Notes: a model not told the origin generated them from the letters alone. DNA of 44,049 nt from Clostridia bacterium (GCA_017416425.1 JAFQCL010000019.1:1-44049); one strand, 5' to 3'; numbered from the stretch's first letter, positions 8,647 to 17,247 are shown. Made by a program: numbers and translations.

Positions 8647-9216
8647 TTGAAACTTTTATATGTTGATGCGTGTATGCGTGATTGTTCTCGAACCAAAAGA
8701 CTTGCAGAGCACTTTATTTTAGAGCTTAGGGATCGATACGAGGTAAAGCATATAAGGCTCAATGATCTTGGGCTTACACCCCTTTTACATGATGAGCTTA
8801 TTATGCGTGACGCTTTGATTGCGGCTTCGGATTATCAAAACGATCAGTTTAGGTTTGCGCGGGAATTCGCGGCTGCGGATAAGATCGTTTTTGCCGCGCC
8901 ATACTGGGACATGTCCTTTCCCGCGGCGCTTAAGATATACTTTGAGCGCATCTCTGCGGTAAATATTACTTTTTGCGGCGAGGGCGATAAGCTTAAAGGC
9001 CTTTGCAGGGCTGACAAAGCGCTTTATATAAGCACAGCTGGAGGATATGTTAATTATCATCATGGAGAAGCATACACCAAAGCGCTGCTTGAGATGCTTG
9101 GAATATACTGCTTTGAGGGCGTATGCTGCGACGGACTTGACATACAGGGAGCCGATATTGAGGCAAGGCTTTGTAATACAAAGCAAAAACTTTCAACGAT
9201 AGCGATATCGTTCTAA
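8647..9216 (+). CDS. Flavodoxin-fold NAD(P)H-dependent oxidoreductase (azoreductase-like)
   Basis: A 189-residue flavoprotein of the flavodoxin_2 / FMN-azoreductase type. The N-terminal phosphate-binding region reads L-Y-V-D-A-C-M-R-D-C-S-R-T. The block A-A-P-Y-W-D-M-S-F-P-A-A-L-K-x-Y-F-E-R is the hallmark of AzoR-like quinone reductases. I chose the TTG at 8647 because a strong GGAGGG (8634-8639) lies 7 bases upstream. An earlier in-frame TTG at 8629 would put that site inside the coding region. It is probably cotranscribed with the racemase and ends at a terminator. The substrate is unknown. Confidence 0.85.
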   Translation: MKLLYVDACMRDCSRTKRLAEHFILELRDRYEVKHIRLNDLGLTPLLHDELIMRDALIAASDYQNDQFRFAREFAAADKIVFAAPYWDMSFPAALKIYFERISAVNITFCGEGDKLKGLCRADKALYISTAGGYVNYHHGEAYTKALLEMLGIYCFEGVCCDGLDIQGADIEARLCNTKQKLSTIAISF

Positions 9217-9235
9217 TAATTTTTGCTCATGCTTT

Positions 9236-9257
9236 GGCGCTTTTAGCGCCTTTTTAT
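9236..9257 (+). terminator. Terminator after racemase/oxidoreductase pair
   Basis: GGCGC / GCGCC stem with a 5-base loop and a TTTTT tail. Confidence 0.7.
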
Positions 9258-9276
9258 GTTCGTTCGCACTTTTTGG

Positions 9277-10116
9277 CTATGCTTCCGGATCAAATAGGAA
9301 AGGCCTTCTTGCATATTTAAATACATCTCCGGCAGGTGTTATAACAACACCGCCAAGGCTAAAGGAACTGTGAGCGAAATAGGGTATACCAAATCGGTCA
9401 AAGCCTATACATATCCCCACATGGTTTCCGGCGGCTTCGGGATAGCTGTATTGAAATACGAGATCACCCACTTGAAGCTCACTCCAACCTATCGGCGCGG
9501 ATAAATTCCACTGAGCAAGCGTGCCATCGCCAACCTTTTCCCGCATCGCCTCCCAATCTAAACCAAGATGCATAAAGCACCAGGATACATAACCCGAGCA
9601 GTCAAGCCCAAGGGGTTGATATGTTCCGGTAGTTTCGCTGCCCTTTGAGGTCACAAGAGTGCGCACGCCCCAGCGCAGATTTTTATAAGGGTATTTGGTT
9701 TTGCCTCCCCAAAAATAGGGTACTTCATTTAAAATTGAAAGCGCTGCATTAAAAACGGTGCGCCTTTTGCTCGAAAGACAGGTCATGGCTTCAGTTTCAT
9801 CTATTACTTCAGATAGCTTATATTCATTGGGCTGAACATATTGCTTTGCGATTTGCTCGGCAAACTGCCTTTCCGTCATTACCCATGGCATTATAGCATC
9901 TGGGGCATCATAGGTTTCACCTTTTTGGTTAAGATGAGATGGGGAGGGTATGACATGTTCTGCACTGAATGTATTTTCAGGAGATGAACTGTAATCAATT
10001 GTGTTTGTATTATAAGAGCATGCGCTTATGATCGGAATTAAAAGCAAGGCTAAAAAAATTGCTGCAAGAAAAATTGAGACGAAAAGAATTATCTTCCTTA
10101 TAACATTTTTGCGCAT
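9277..10116 (-). CDS. NlpC/P60-family cell-wall hydrolase, probable lipoprotein
   Basis: A 279-residue exported protein. A long hydrophobic segment (residues 9-30) ends in I-S-A-C33, which fits a lipobox, so it is likely lipid-anchored on the outer face of the membrane. The C-terminal NlpC/P60 domain has the catalytic cysteine C173 in L-D-C-S-G-Y and the histidine H232 in G-N-H-V-G. A further histidine lies in F-A-H-S-S. Such enzymes are usually gamma-D-glutamyl-L-diamino acid endopeptidases that cut peptidoglycan stem peptides. The ATG has GAGGAG about 7 bases upstream. The gene stands alone. Confidence 0.88.
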   Translation of the reverse strand: MRKNVIRKIILFVSIFLAAIFLALLLIPIISACSYNTNTIDYSSSPENTFSAEHVIPSPSHLNQKGETYDAPDAIMPWVMTERQFAEQIAKQYVQPNEYKLSEVIDETEAMTCLSSKRRTVFNAALSILNEVPYFWGGKTKYPYKNLRWGVRTLVTSKGSETTGTYQPLGLDCSGYVSWCFMHLGLDWEAMREKVGDGTLAQWNLSAPIGWSELQVGDLVFQYSYPEAAGNHVGICIGFDRFGIPYFAHSSFSLGGVVITPAGDVFKYARRPFLFDPEA

Positions 10117-10244
10117 ACATATCTCCTCTTTTGCAAAACGGATTCTTTAAAATCATTAAATTATAACATATTGCTCTATGTTTTTAAGCGACAAACTCAT
10201 TTTCAATATAATTCTTTCTTTGGGGAGCAGCAAATGGTAAATCA

Positions 10245-10253
10245 TGCTATAAT
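10245..10253 (+). promoter_or_regulatory. Extended -10 promoter of the C-S lyase gene
   Basis: TGCTATAAT lies about 54 bases before the ATG at 10307. No clear -35 is present. Confidence 0.45.
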
Positions 10254-10306
10254 ATGAGCAGTTATACCGGTTTGGTGTATAGAAAATATTTTTGTGAGGT
10301 AATGAG

Positions 10307-11479
10307 ATGTACGATTTTGATACAGTGATCGATAGACATGGAACTGCTTCTGTAAAGTGGGACATGGCTCCCAAATCCATTAAGGAAAAGGGTTATACTC
10401 CGCTTACGATCGCGGATATGGAATTTAAGGTAGCTCCCGAGATACTAAAGGGCATTGGGGAAACTTTAAAGCATGGCATATTTGGCTATACATATGCCGA
10501 TGAGAGCTATTTTAATGCTGTAGCGGGGTTTATGAAGCGCCGCAGGGGATATGATGTTGAAAGAGACTGGCTTATTGTAACAAATGGCGTAGTGTCGGCG
10601 CTGGGGCTTTGTGTAAGAGCATTTACCTCTCCGGGCGATGGCGTTATAATACAGCCGCCGGTATATCCCCCGTTTATGAGCGCTATAGCAAGTAACGGCA
10701 GAAATATTATTGAAAATCCGCTGATACTGTCGGACGGTAGATACAGCATTGACTTTGACGATCTTGAATCAAAGTGTGCCAGAGAAGATGTGAAGATGAT
10801 ACTTCTTTGCAGCCCGCATAATCCTGTGGGAAGAGTATGGAGCTATGATGAGCTTAAAACGCTCGGAGAGATATGCAAGCACCATGATGTATTGGTAATT
10901 TCCGATGAGATACATGGTGAACTCATACTCCCCGGCTTTAAACATACTACCTTTGCTACGATACCTGGTATGGCGGATAATTGCGTTGTATGCACAGCCA
11001 TGAGTAAGACCTTTAACCTTGCGGGAATGTGCTGTTCTAATATATTTATAAGCAATCCCGATATCAGAGAGAAACTGGCAAATGTAATGAGAATAGAGGG
11101 TGCAGGAGCTATGCCTGCGCTTTCAAGAAGCGCCGCGATCGCCGCTATGACGGAGGGCGATGCATGGCTTGACGAGCTTTTAAGCTATATAGAGGGCAAT
11201 TTTGCATATCTGTATGAATTTATAGAAAAAAGGCTACCCATGATACGCTGCATACGCGCCGAGGGTACTTATCTTGCCTGGCTTGATCTTCGTGCGCTTT
11301 CGCTATCCGATGAAGCGCTCGAAAGGCTTATGATCGATAAGGGCGGACTTGCGCTTGATGAGGGCTACATTTTTGGAACCGGAGGAAGCGGCTTTGAACG
11401 CTTAAATCTTGCTGTGCCTCGGAGCATACTTGTGGATTCTTTGGAAAGGTTTGAAATCGCTGTTTTAAGTGTGGTATAA
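10307..11479 (+). CDS. MalY/PatB-type PLP-dependent C-S lyase (cystathionine beta-lyase-like)
   Basis: A 390-residue class I/II aminotransferase-fold enzyme. The PLP lysine is K234 in A-M-S-K-T-F-N-L-A-G. The N-terminus D-x-x-x-x-R-x-G-T-x-S-x-K-W-D and the block P-L-T-I-A-D-M-E-F are signatures of the MalY/PatB group. These enzymes cleave cystathionine or cysteine conjugates to pyruvate, ammonia and a thiol. Length matches the family. The ribosome site is GAGGTAATGAG. It is monocistronic. An aminotransferase role cannot be excluded from sequence alone. Confidence 0.85.
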   Translation: MYDFDTVIDRHGTASVKWDMAPKSIKEKGYTPLTIADMEFKVAPEILKGIGETLKHGIFGYTYADESYFNAVAGFMKRRRGYDVERDWLIVTNGVVSALGLCVRAFTSPGDGVIIQPPVYPPFMSAIASNGRNIIENPLILSDGRYSIDFDDLESKCAREDVKMILLCSPHNPVGRVWSYDELKTLGEICKHHDVLVISDEIHGELILPGFKHTTFATIPGMADNCVVCTAMSKTFNLAGMCCSNIFISNPDIREKLANVMRIEGAGAMPALSRSAAIAAMTEGDAWLDELLSYIEGNFAYLYEFIEKRLPMIRCIRAEGTYLAWLDLRALSLSDEALERLMIDKGGLALDEGYIFGTGGSGFERLNLAVPRSILVDSLERFEIAVLSVV

Positions 11480-11510
11480 AAAACTTGAAAAATGAAAATT
11501 TAAGATAATG

Positions 11511-11597
11511 GGAGAGAGGCGGTTAGAGATTTTGGGCTTGACCGCCTAAATTGCTCATAGCACCCGGCATTATGCCATTGTAAGGGATGCCGGATGC
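11511..11597 (+). other. Structured intergenic element of unknown identity
   Basis: Two hairpins lie in tandem between the C-S lyase and the membrane-protein gene. The first is 11518-11524 with 11540-11546 (GGCGGTT/GACCGCC, 15-base loop). The second is 11564-11570 with 11587-11593 (CCGGCAT/ATGCCGG), extended by GCA/TGC beyond one C-A mismatch. Neither has a T-run, so they are not ordinary terminators. They match no riboswitch class I can name. The whole 11480-11781 stretch has no other gene; a TATAAT at 11647 could be a -10 element for the next gene. Confidence 0.45.
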
Positions 11598-11781
11598 GAA
11601 ATGTATTGGGTCAAAGTGCGTATATCTTTAAAGATTCTATCGATAGATATAATTTAAGCTTAACGCAAGGGAACGGACTTGCCTTTTAATTTTAAAATGC
11701 GTTTTTACATAAGCGCTGTGAAAATCAGTGAATAAAGCGTTTAAAAAGGCGCCGTTTACCGTAAAATTTGGAGGTTTTAAT

Positions 11782-12663
11782 TTGGACTTGAAAAGGATCG
11801 GGAATAAGCTTTTACATCCTCCGGGCTGGCTTTTAGCCGTACTTTCCATCATCAGCGCGATGATGCTTACGGTCGTGTTTGTGAAAGATATTTCTAAGAC
11901 CCTTATCGCTTATGCGGTGTATGCGCTGGCTTCTTATACGCTTTTGGTTGATTGTATCTTTATTGCAATAGTATTACCAAAGCATTACAATAAAATAAAG
12001 CAGATGATCTATGACAATAAATATGGAAACCGATATATGACCGATGCTGCGTTTAAGGTGGAAGTTTCACTTTACATCTCCCTTGCGATAACATTGGGAT
12101 TTTCGGTATATAATCTTGTCTCAGGGTTTACCTATTCCTCTCTGTGGCTTGGAGCAGTTGCGGTCTATTATATTCTGCTATCAATTATCCGCTTTCTGCT
12201 TTTGCGTTTTATCAAGAAGAATAATGGCAAGCAGGATATGATTGCGGAATATAGAAGCTATCGCTTGAGCGCCATCCTTATGATGCTGATCACCTTTACT
12301 CTTTCGGGGATTGTGTTAAGCATGATATTAAAGAATAAATCCTATGTTTATTCGGATGTTTATGTGATCACATCGGCCACTTATACTTTCTATACGCTTA
12401 CGGTTTCGATAATTGATATTATTCGTTATCGTAAATATGAAAGTCCTGTTTTATCAGCGGCAAAGGCGATACGACTTGCAGCGGCGCTTATTTCGATACT
12501 GTCTTTAGAAACCGTTATGCTGATACATTTTGGCAACGATGAAGTCTTGCGCAGAAACATTACGGCCCTCACAGGAGCGGCAGTCAGCATTATCTTGATT
12601 TTGATGTCGATCTATATGATAGTTCATGCGAACAAAGAAATTAAGAAACTAAAGGAGCAATGA
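11782..12663 (+). CDS. Polytopic membrane protein of unknown function
   Basis: A 293-residue integral membrane protein with about eight hydrophobic segments and short basic loops. I do not recognise a named family. I chose the TTG at 11782 because GGAGGT (11770-11775) lies 6 bases upstream. An earlier in-frame GTG at 11728 would add 18 residues but has no ribosome site. The protein ends with a charged helix (K-E-I-K-K-L-K-E-Q). The stop is followed within 7 bases by a decayed gene that encoded another small membrane protein, so the two were probably cotranscribed. Confidence 0.65.
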   Translation: MDLKRIGNKLLHPPGWLLAVLSIISAMMLTVVFVKDISKTLIAYAVYALASYTLLVDCIFIAIVLPKHYNKIKQMIYDNKYGNRYMTDAAFKVEVSLYISLAITLGFSVYNLVSGFTYSSLWLGAVAVYYILLSIIRFLLLRFIKKNNGKQDMIAEYRSYRLSAILMMLITFTLSGIVLSMILKNKSYVYSDVYVITSATYTFYTLTVSIIDIIRYRKYESPVLSAAKAIRLAAALISILSLETVMLIHFGNDEVLRRNITALTGAAVSIILILMSIYMIVHANKEIKKLKEQ

Positions 12664-12669
12664 TCAAGG

Positions 12670-13027
12670 ATGGAAAATAAAAAAGATAGATTTAGCCATA
12701 CCTACTCATCAAACAAGCAGGAGATGAAAAATATTCGAAAAAAATATTTGCCGCCCAAAGAGGATAAGATGGAGCGGTTTTTTAGGATCGATTAAAGCGC
12801 TATAAGAAAATGCAAGATAGTTTCACTGATCGTGAGTATTATGGCCGCTCTTTTTATGGAGCTTTATATGTACTGCGTTATGATATGGCAGGAAAGCATG
12901 TATATTCAGGATGTCTCATTGATATCGTTGGTATTGCCGGGTTTGCCCTGCATACCCTATTTATAGTTATATCACCAAAAAGGAGCGGGAGAGGATAGCT
13001 CCCGAGATAATCAGACTCACGGACTAG
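12670..13027 (+). pseudogene. Decayed small membrane-protein gene (one nonsense codon, two frameshifts)
   Basis: From ATG 12670 the frame reads 41 codons ending F-F-R-I-D, then an in-frame TAA at 12793. Coding character resumes directly after it in the same frame (S-A-I-R-K-C-K-I-V-S-L-I-V-S-I), runs through a hydrophobic segment and is lost near 12915. It continues in the -1 frame as L-I-D-I-V-G-I-A-G-F-A-L. After a second single-base loss near 12948 it continues as A-Y-P-I-Y-S-Y-I-T-K-K-E-R-E-R-I-A-P-E-I-I-R-L-T-D and stops at 13025. This reassembled product resembles small Firmicutes proteins with an E-D-K-M-E-x-x-R-x-L-D motif, two membrane segments and a K-K-E-R-E-x-I-A-P-E-I tail. That match is from memory. 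Confidence 0.72.
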
Positions 13028-13049
13028 CTGATAAAATAAAACATACTAA

Positions 13050-13080
13050 AAAGGCGGTATTGAAGAGTATTACCGCCTTT
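13050..13080. terminator. Bidirectional terminator between pseudogene and MATE gene
   Basis: A 10-bp perfect stem AAAGGCGGTA / TACCGCCTTT. The minus-strand T run is better, so it mainly serves the MATE gene. Confidence 0.8.
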
Positions 13081-13098
13081 AAATTCTTACATACTTTT

Positions 13099-14481
13099 TT
13101 ATGACTCGACTATCCTGAATCGTTCCCATTTTGAGACCTTGTAGTAGATTATGGTTATTATGCTGCTGAGAACCCAACCGGCCGGATAGCCAAGAGCTAT
13201 GGTAACGATATCGTTTGATACAAAGTTTGCCATGACATAGAGATATATCTGCCTGAATATTACAAAGGAGCATACCATTATTATCATAGGGGTGCGGCTG
13301 TTGCCAGCTCCGCGAAGGGCGCCCGCCAGAACCTGGTTTATGCAGCAAAACACATAAAATGGCGACATTATACGAAGCAGCAATGATCCATATTCTACCA
13401 CCTCCGCTTTTGAATTGAAGAAGGTGACGAGCTGCTCCGCGAGCAGAAGTACAGGCGCCATAAGCACGAGTGTTGATAATATGGATATAAGGAGCGTGAG
13501 CTTAATGCCCTGCTTTGCCCTGTCAAGCTGCTGTACACCCAAATTTTGACCTACAAAAGTGGTTGAAGCAAGCGCAAGGCTCTGCATGGGAAGAAGCAGA
13601 AACTGATCTATTTTGGCGTATGCCGTCCAACCGGACATGCAGTCGGGACCAAAGTGGTTTATATAAGACTGCACGAACACGTTTGAAAAAGCTGTTATGG
13701 CCATTTGAATGCCTGCGGGTATGCCAACTCTCACTATTTTCTTTAATACGGCAAAATTTAGTTTTAGCTTTTTAAGGTAGAGCTTGCAGCAGTTGGAGGA
13801 GCGCATCAGCGTTCGAATGATAAGTGCGGCGGAGAGGCATTGAGCTATTACCGTGGCAAGAGCAACGCCCTCTACACCCATGTCGAATACGAGTACGAAT
13901 ACAATATCCAGTACGGTGTTTGTTACAGCCGATATCACAAGAAAGTAGAAGGGACGCTGTGAATCACCAACGGCACGCAGTATGCCCGAGCCTATGTTAT
14001 ACACCATAAGACCGATAACGCCTGAAAAATAGATGGTAAGATAAGCCGATGACTCGGGAAATACCTCTTCAGGGGTGTTCATAAGATCAAGCATGAGCGG
14101 GGTCATGAGTATGCCAATAGCCGTAAACAAAACGGAAAGTATGAGTGTCATCGTTATTGCCGTATGAACGGTAGCCTCGACCTTATCATATTTTTTTGCG
14201 CCGTAATACTGCGATATGACGACGCCAGCACCCGATGAAAGACCCATGAAGAAGCCTATCAGCATATTGATTATGGGACCAACGCTTCCCACTGCCGAAA
14301 AGGCTTCGTTGCTTACGTAATTTCCGACTACCCAGCTATCAACAGTGTTGTAAAGCTGCTGGAATATATTTCCTATAAGTAACGGGACAGCAAATGTGAT
14401 GAGATGCCGAAGTATGCTGCCTTCGGTCATATCAACATCTTTCTTAGCGCCGATATGCAAAAGCTTTTTTATACCTGTCAC
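13099..14481 (-). CDS. MATE-family multidrug/cation exporter
   Basis: A 460-residue polytopic protein of about 12 membrane segments in two homologous halves. The N-terminal signature F-A-V-P-L-L-I-G-N-I-F-Q-Q-L-Y-N-T-V-D-S (residues 29-48) and the V-G-N-Y-V motif that follows are typical of the DinF/MepA-like branch. Members export organic cations or other small molecules using Na+ or H+ gradients. The start is GTG, with AAGGAG about 9 bases upstream. The gene is a single unit. The substrate cannot be told from sequence. Confidence 0.92.
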   Translation of the reverse strand: MTGIKKLLHIGAKKDVDMTEGSILRHLITFAVPLLIGNIFQQLYNTVDSWVVGNYVSNEAFSAVGSVGPIINMLIGFFMGLSSGAGVVISQYYGAKKYDKVEATVHTAITMTLILSVLFTAIGILMTPLMLDLMNTPEEVFPESSAYLTIYFSGVIGLMVYNIGSGILRAVGDSQRPFYFLVISAVTNTVLDIVFVLVFDMGVEGVALATVIAQCLSAALIIRTLMRSSNCCKLYLKKLKLNFAVLKKIVRVGIPAGIQMAITAFSNVFVQSYINHFGPDCMSGWTAYAKIDQFLLLPMQSLALASTTFVGQNLGVQQLDRAKQGIKLTLLISILSTLVLMAPVLLLAEQLVTFFNSKAEVVEYGSLLLRIMSPFYVFCCINQVLAGALRGAGNSRTPMIIMVCSFVIFRQIYLYVMANFVSNDIVTIALGYPAGWVLSSIITIIYYKVSKWERFRIVES

Positions 14482-14684
14482 GTCTGATCGCTCCTTATCA
14501 AGTTTGCTTACAATCTTGATTATACTCTTGAAACTTTGCTAATTCATCCCTTTTTGTCAAATATAATAATATAGTGCCATTTTTAAAGTAAAGAAGAAAA
14601 ATACGAAAAGATATGTGATTATGTGTGACTAGTAAAAATCTCCGCAAATATACCAATAAAATCGGAGAATCTGCGTGTTTAAGC

Positions 14685-14745
14685 TTGTGCGATTTTAAAA
14701 AAGATGATATGATTATTTATACGCATAAAAATGTGTATTAAAACG
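14685..14745 (+). promoter_or_regulatory. Promoter and possible ArgR-type site upstream of the ornithine operon
   Basis: TTGTGC (14685-14690) and TATGAT (14708-14713) are 17 bases apart. An A/T-rich stretch at about 14720-14740, CGCATAAAAATGTGTATT, resembles the Bacillus-type ARG box core (ATAAAAAT with flanking semi-palindromic bases) and would overlap the start of transcription. The promoter is moderately supported; the operator is a weak inference. The rest of 14482-14768 shows only a TCTCCG/CGGAGA hairpin (about 14639-14668). Confidence 0.4.
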
Positions 14746-14768
14746 TATATCGAAAGGATGAATTTGTA

Positions 14769-15761
14769 ATGTTTAAAGGAAGAAGCCTCCTTACACTGCT
14801 TGATTATACACCCGATGAGATCCGCTCGCTTCTCGAGCTGGCACACAGGCTTAAGGCTGAAAAGAGCCAAGGCATATTCCCGCATCGTCTTGCGGATAAG
14901 AATATCGTTTTGCTTTTTGAAAAGACCTCTACACGTACCCGCTGCGCGTTTGAAGTTGCGGCATATGATGAGGGCGCTCGTGTTACATTCCTGTCAAACA
15001 GTCAGATGGGCAAAAAGGAATCCCTTGAGGATACCGCAAAGGTTCTTGGAAGATTCTATGACGGTATTGAATTCCGTGGCTTTGAGCAGCAGACAGTTGT
15101 TGATCTTGTTAAGCATTCCGGCGTTCCGGTTTGGAATGGACTTACCGATCTTTATCATCCCACGCAGGTGCTTGCCGATGTCATGACTGTTCAGGAGCAT
15201 ATAGATAAGCCTCTTAATCAGATCAAGTTTGTATATGTCGGAGACGCAAGAAATAACGTTGCGAATTCATTGATGATAATCAGCGCAAAGCTTGGTATGC
15301 ACTTTGTAGCTGTTTCGCCAAAAGATCTGTTCCCGGACGCAAAGCTCACTGCAGATATGAAGGCGCTTGCCGGTGAGACCGGTGGAAGCATTGAGATCAC
15401 GGACAGCATCGACGGCGTTGTCGGTGCGGATGTGCTCTATACTGACGTATGGGTATCCATGGGTGAGGAAGCTCAGTTTGGCGAGCGCATTAAGCTGTTG
15501 GAACCCTACAGAATTGATATGGATATGGTTAAAAAGACCGGTAATCCCGATATGATATTCCTCCACTGCCTGCCCTCATTCCATGATCTTGAGACCGTTG
15601 TCGGAAGGCAGATATTTGATGAATATGGACTTCGCGAGATGGAGGTTTCCGATGAGGTATTCCGCAGCAGGCACAGCAAGGTGTTTGATGAGGCGGAAAA
15701 TCGCATGCATACCATAAAGGCTGTTATGGTAGCAACACTTACGGATGAGCTTGATAACTGA
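14769..15761 (+). CDS. Ornithine carbamoyltransferase
   Basis: A 330-residue cytosolic enzyme that interconverts ornithine + carbamoyl phosphate and citrulline + phosphate. The carbamoyl-phosphate motif S-T-R-T-R is at 54-58, H-P-T-Q at 130-133 and the ornithine-loop H-C-L-P at 266-269. The residue after H-C-L-P is S rather than the usual A. The length and the E-F-R-G-F-E-Q segment resemble the catabolic (ArcB) type. It heads the ornithine-degradation operon, only 34 bases before ord. I infer that it works from citrulline to ornithine, feeding the pathway, but an anabolic ArgF role cannot be excluded. The ribosome site is GAAAGGATG. Confidence 0.92.
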   Translation: MFKGRSLLTLLDYTPDEIRSLLELAHRLKAEKSQGIFPHRLADKNIVLLFEKTSTRTRCAFEVAAYDEGARVTFLSNSQMGKKESLEDTAKVLGRFYDGIEFRGFEQQTVVDLVKHSGVPVWNGLTDLYHPTQVLADVMTVQEHIDKPLNQIKFVYVGDARNNVANSLMIISAKLGMHFVAVSPKDLFPDAKLTADMKALAGETGGSIEITDSIDGVVGADVLYTDVWVSMGEEAQFGERIKLLEPYRIDMDMVKKTGNPDMIFLHCLPSFHDLETVVGRQIFDEYGLREMEVSDEVFRSRHSKVFDEAENRMHTIKAVMVATLTDELDN

Positions 15762-15795
15762 TTTAATTAAGAATAACGAACAGGGAGAATGTTGC

Positions 15796-16842
15796 ATGGA
15801 GAATATCAGAGTTGCAATGTGGGGATTCGGCGCCATGGGCGGAGGGATCGCAAAGGTTCTTCTCAACAAAAAGGGCGTGACCATAACGGGCGTATGCTTA
15901 AAGGATGATTCCCTTGAGGGAAAGAGCATGTTTGAGCTACTTGGCGTTGACAGAGAAGGCCGCGAGGATGTATTTGTTACAAATGATCTTTCAAAGGTGG
16001 TCTATAGAGGAAGCTGCGATATAGTGGTAATAGCTACCGACTCGTTTACAAAGAATGTATTCCCCAAGATTAAGCATGCCGTTACAAATGGTATCAATGT
16101 TATAACTATTGCCGAGGAGATGAGCTATCCCAAGGCACAGAATCCTGAGCTTGCCGCTGAGATGGACAGGCTTGCTAAGGAAAACGGTGTTTCTATATTA
16201 GGAACGGGCATAAATCCGGGACTCATGATGGATCTTCTTGCGATTTGTCTTTCGGGCTGCATGAGCGATGTGGAGCATGTGCTCTGTAAGCGCGTAAATT
16301 CGCTTTCACCTTTCGGTCAGCTTGTAATGGAGGAGCAGGGCATAGGTCTTACTGTAGATGAGTTTAATAAGGGCGTTGAGGAAGGCACTCTTGCCGGACA
16401 TGTCGGCTTTGCCGAGTCTGTAGGTATGATAGCTGAAGCATTCGGCTGGGAGGTAGATAAATTCGAGCAGCAGATGAAGCCGATCATCACGAACGTAGAT
16501 AGACAAGCTCCCCATGGCTTTGCAAAGGCCGGTGATGTTGCCGGTGTAAACATGACGGGGCAGGGCTATGTGAACGGAGAAATGAAGATAGAAATGATCC
16601 ATCCGCAGCAGATTGAGCCGGAGCTTGAAGGTACCTACACCGGAGATTATATTGAGCTTACAGGAACTCCAAACGTCAATATGCAGATACGCCCAGAGGT
16701 CGATGGCGGCAAGGGCACTATTGCTATGGCTGTAAATATGATACCCCATGTTATAAACGCAACGCCGGGTCTTAAGACTATGCTTGACATGCCGGTGCCA
16801 CGCGCTATCATGGGTGATATGCGTAATTATATAAATAGATAA
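15796..16842 (+). CDS. ord: 2,4-diaminopentanoate dehydrogenase
   Basis: A 348-residue NAD(P)-dependent enzyme of the DapB-like Rossmann family. It oxidatively deaminates 2,4-diaminopentanoate to 2-amino-4-oxopentanoate, the third step of oxidative ornithine fermentation. The dinucleotide-binding motif G-F-G-A-M-G-G-G is at residues 10-17. The protein looks closely like Ord of Clostridium sticklandii, and its position directly before ortA supports this. The ATG at 15796 is chosen because AGGGAG lies 8 bases upstream. A longer reading from 15745 would overlap the preceding gene and lacks a ribosome site. Confidence 0.92.
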   Translation: MENIRVAMWGFGAMGGGIAKVLLNKKGVTITGVCLKDDSLEGKSMFELLGVDREGREDVFVTNDLSKVVYRGSCDIVVIATDSFTKNVFPKIKHAVTNGINVITIAEEMSYPKAQNPELAAEMDRLAKENGVSILGTGINPGLMMDLLAICLSGCMSDVEHVLCKRVNSLSPFGQLVMEEQGIGLTVDEFNKGVEEGTLAGHVGFAESVGMIAEAFGWEVDKFEQQMKPIITNVDRQAPHGFAKAGDVAGVNMTGQGYVNGEMKIEMIHPQQIEPELEGTYTGDYIELTGTPNVNMQIRPEVDGGKGTIAMAVNMIPHVINATPGLKTMLDMPVPRAIMGDMRNYINR

Positions 16843-16860
16843 AGCAAACGTTTTGTGTTT

Positions 16861-16887
16861 AGTGTGGAGGAGATACTCCTTCACACT
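16861..16887 (+). other. Intercistronic hairpin between ord and ortA
   Basis: A 12-bp stem (16861-16872 with 16876-16887, one G-U pair) closes a 3-base loop and is followed by ATTTCG rather than a T run. It is probably an mRNA processing or stabilising structure, or a partial attenuator. Confidence 0.55.
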
Positions 16888-16938
16888 ATTTCGTAATTTT
16901 AGGGCAGTTTATTTAGAATGAGGAGGATAGCATAACTT

Positions 16939-17247
16939 ATGGCAAAAAAAGGCGATTGGGTTCAGATCCATATCGAGGTATTAAAGCCAAGCGAGCGTGC
17001 CGCGAATATTCCCGAGGATACAAGCCATGTGCCGCTTGAAATGTGGGTAAAGGGAAACCTTATTGACGAAGCGGCAGAGATAGGGGATATCGTGCAGATA
17101 ACCACTCGCACAGGTCGCACCGTTTCGGGAAGCCTATGCGCGGCTTTTCCATGCTTTATACATAGCTTTGGTGAATATGTACCGGAGCTTCACAGGGTAG
17201 ATGATATGGTAAAGGCTATTGTATTCGGAGGTGAGAATAATGCTTGA
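16939..17247 (+). CDS. ortA: 2-amino-4-oxopentanoate thiolase, alpha subunit
   Basis: A 102-residue small subunit. OrtAB cleaves 2-amino-4-oxopentanoate with CoA into acetyl-CoA and alanine. The opening M-A-K-K-G-D-W-V, the central V-P-L-E-M-W-V-K-G and the F-G-E-Y-V-P-E-L block are characteristic of OrtA. AGGAGG (16921-16926) lies 12 bases before the ATG, a slightly long spacing. Its stop overlaps the ortB start by 8 bases, indicating translational coupling. Confidence 0.92.
   Translation: MAKKGDWVQIHIEVLKPSERAANIPEDTSHVPLEMWVKGNLIDEAAEIGDIVQITTRTGRTVSGSLCAAFPCFIHSFGEYVPELHRVDDMVKAIVFGGENNA

Noticed and set aside
12810..12998. Plus-strand 62-codon open frame
   Set aside because: It reads mostly out of phase across the decayed gene at 12670-13027. 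Part of it carries the middle segment of the pseudogene, so it is not an independent gene.
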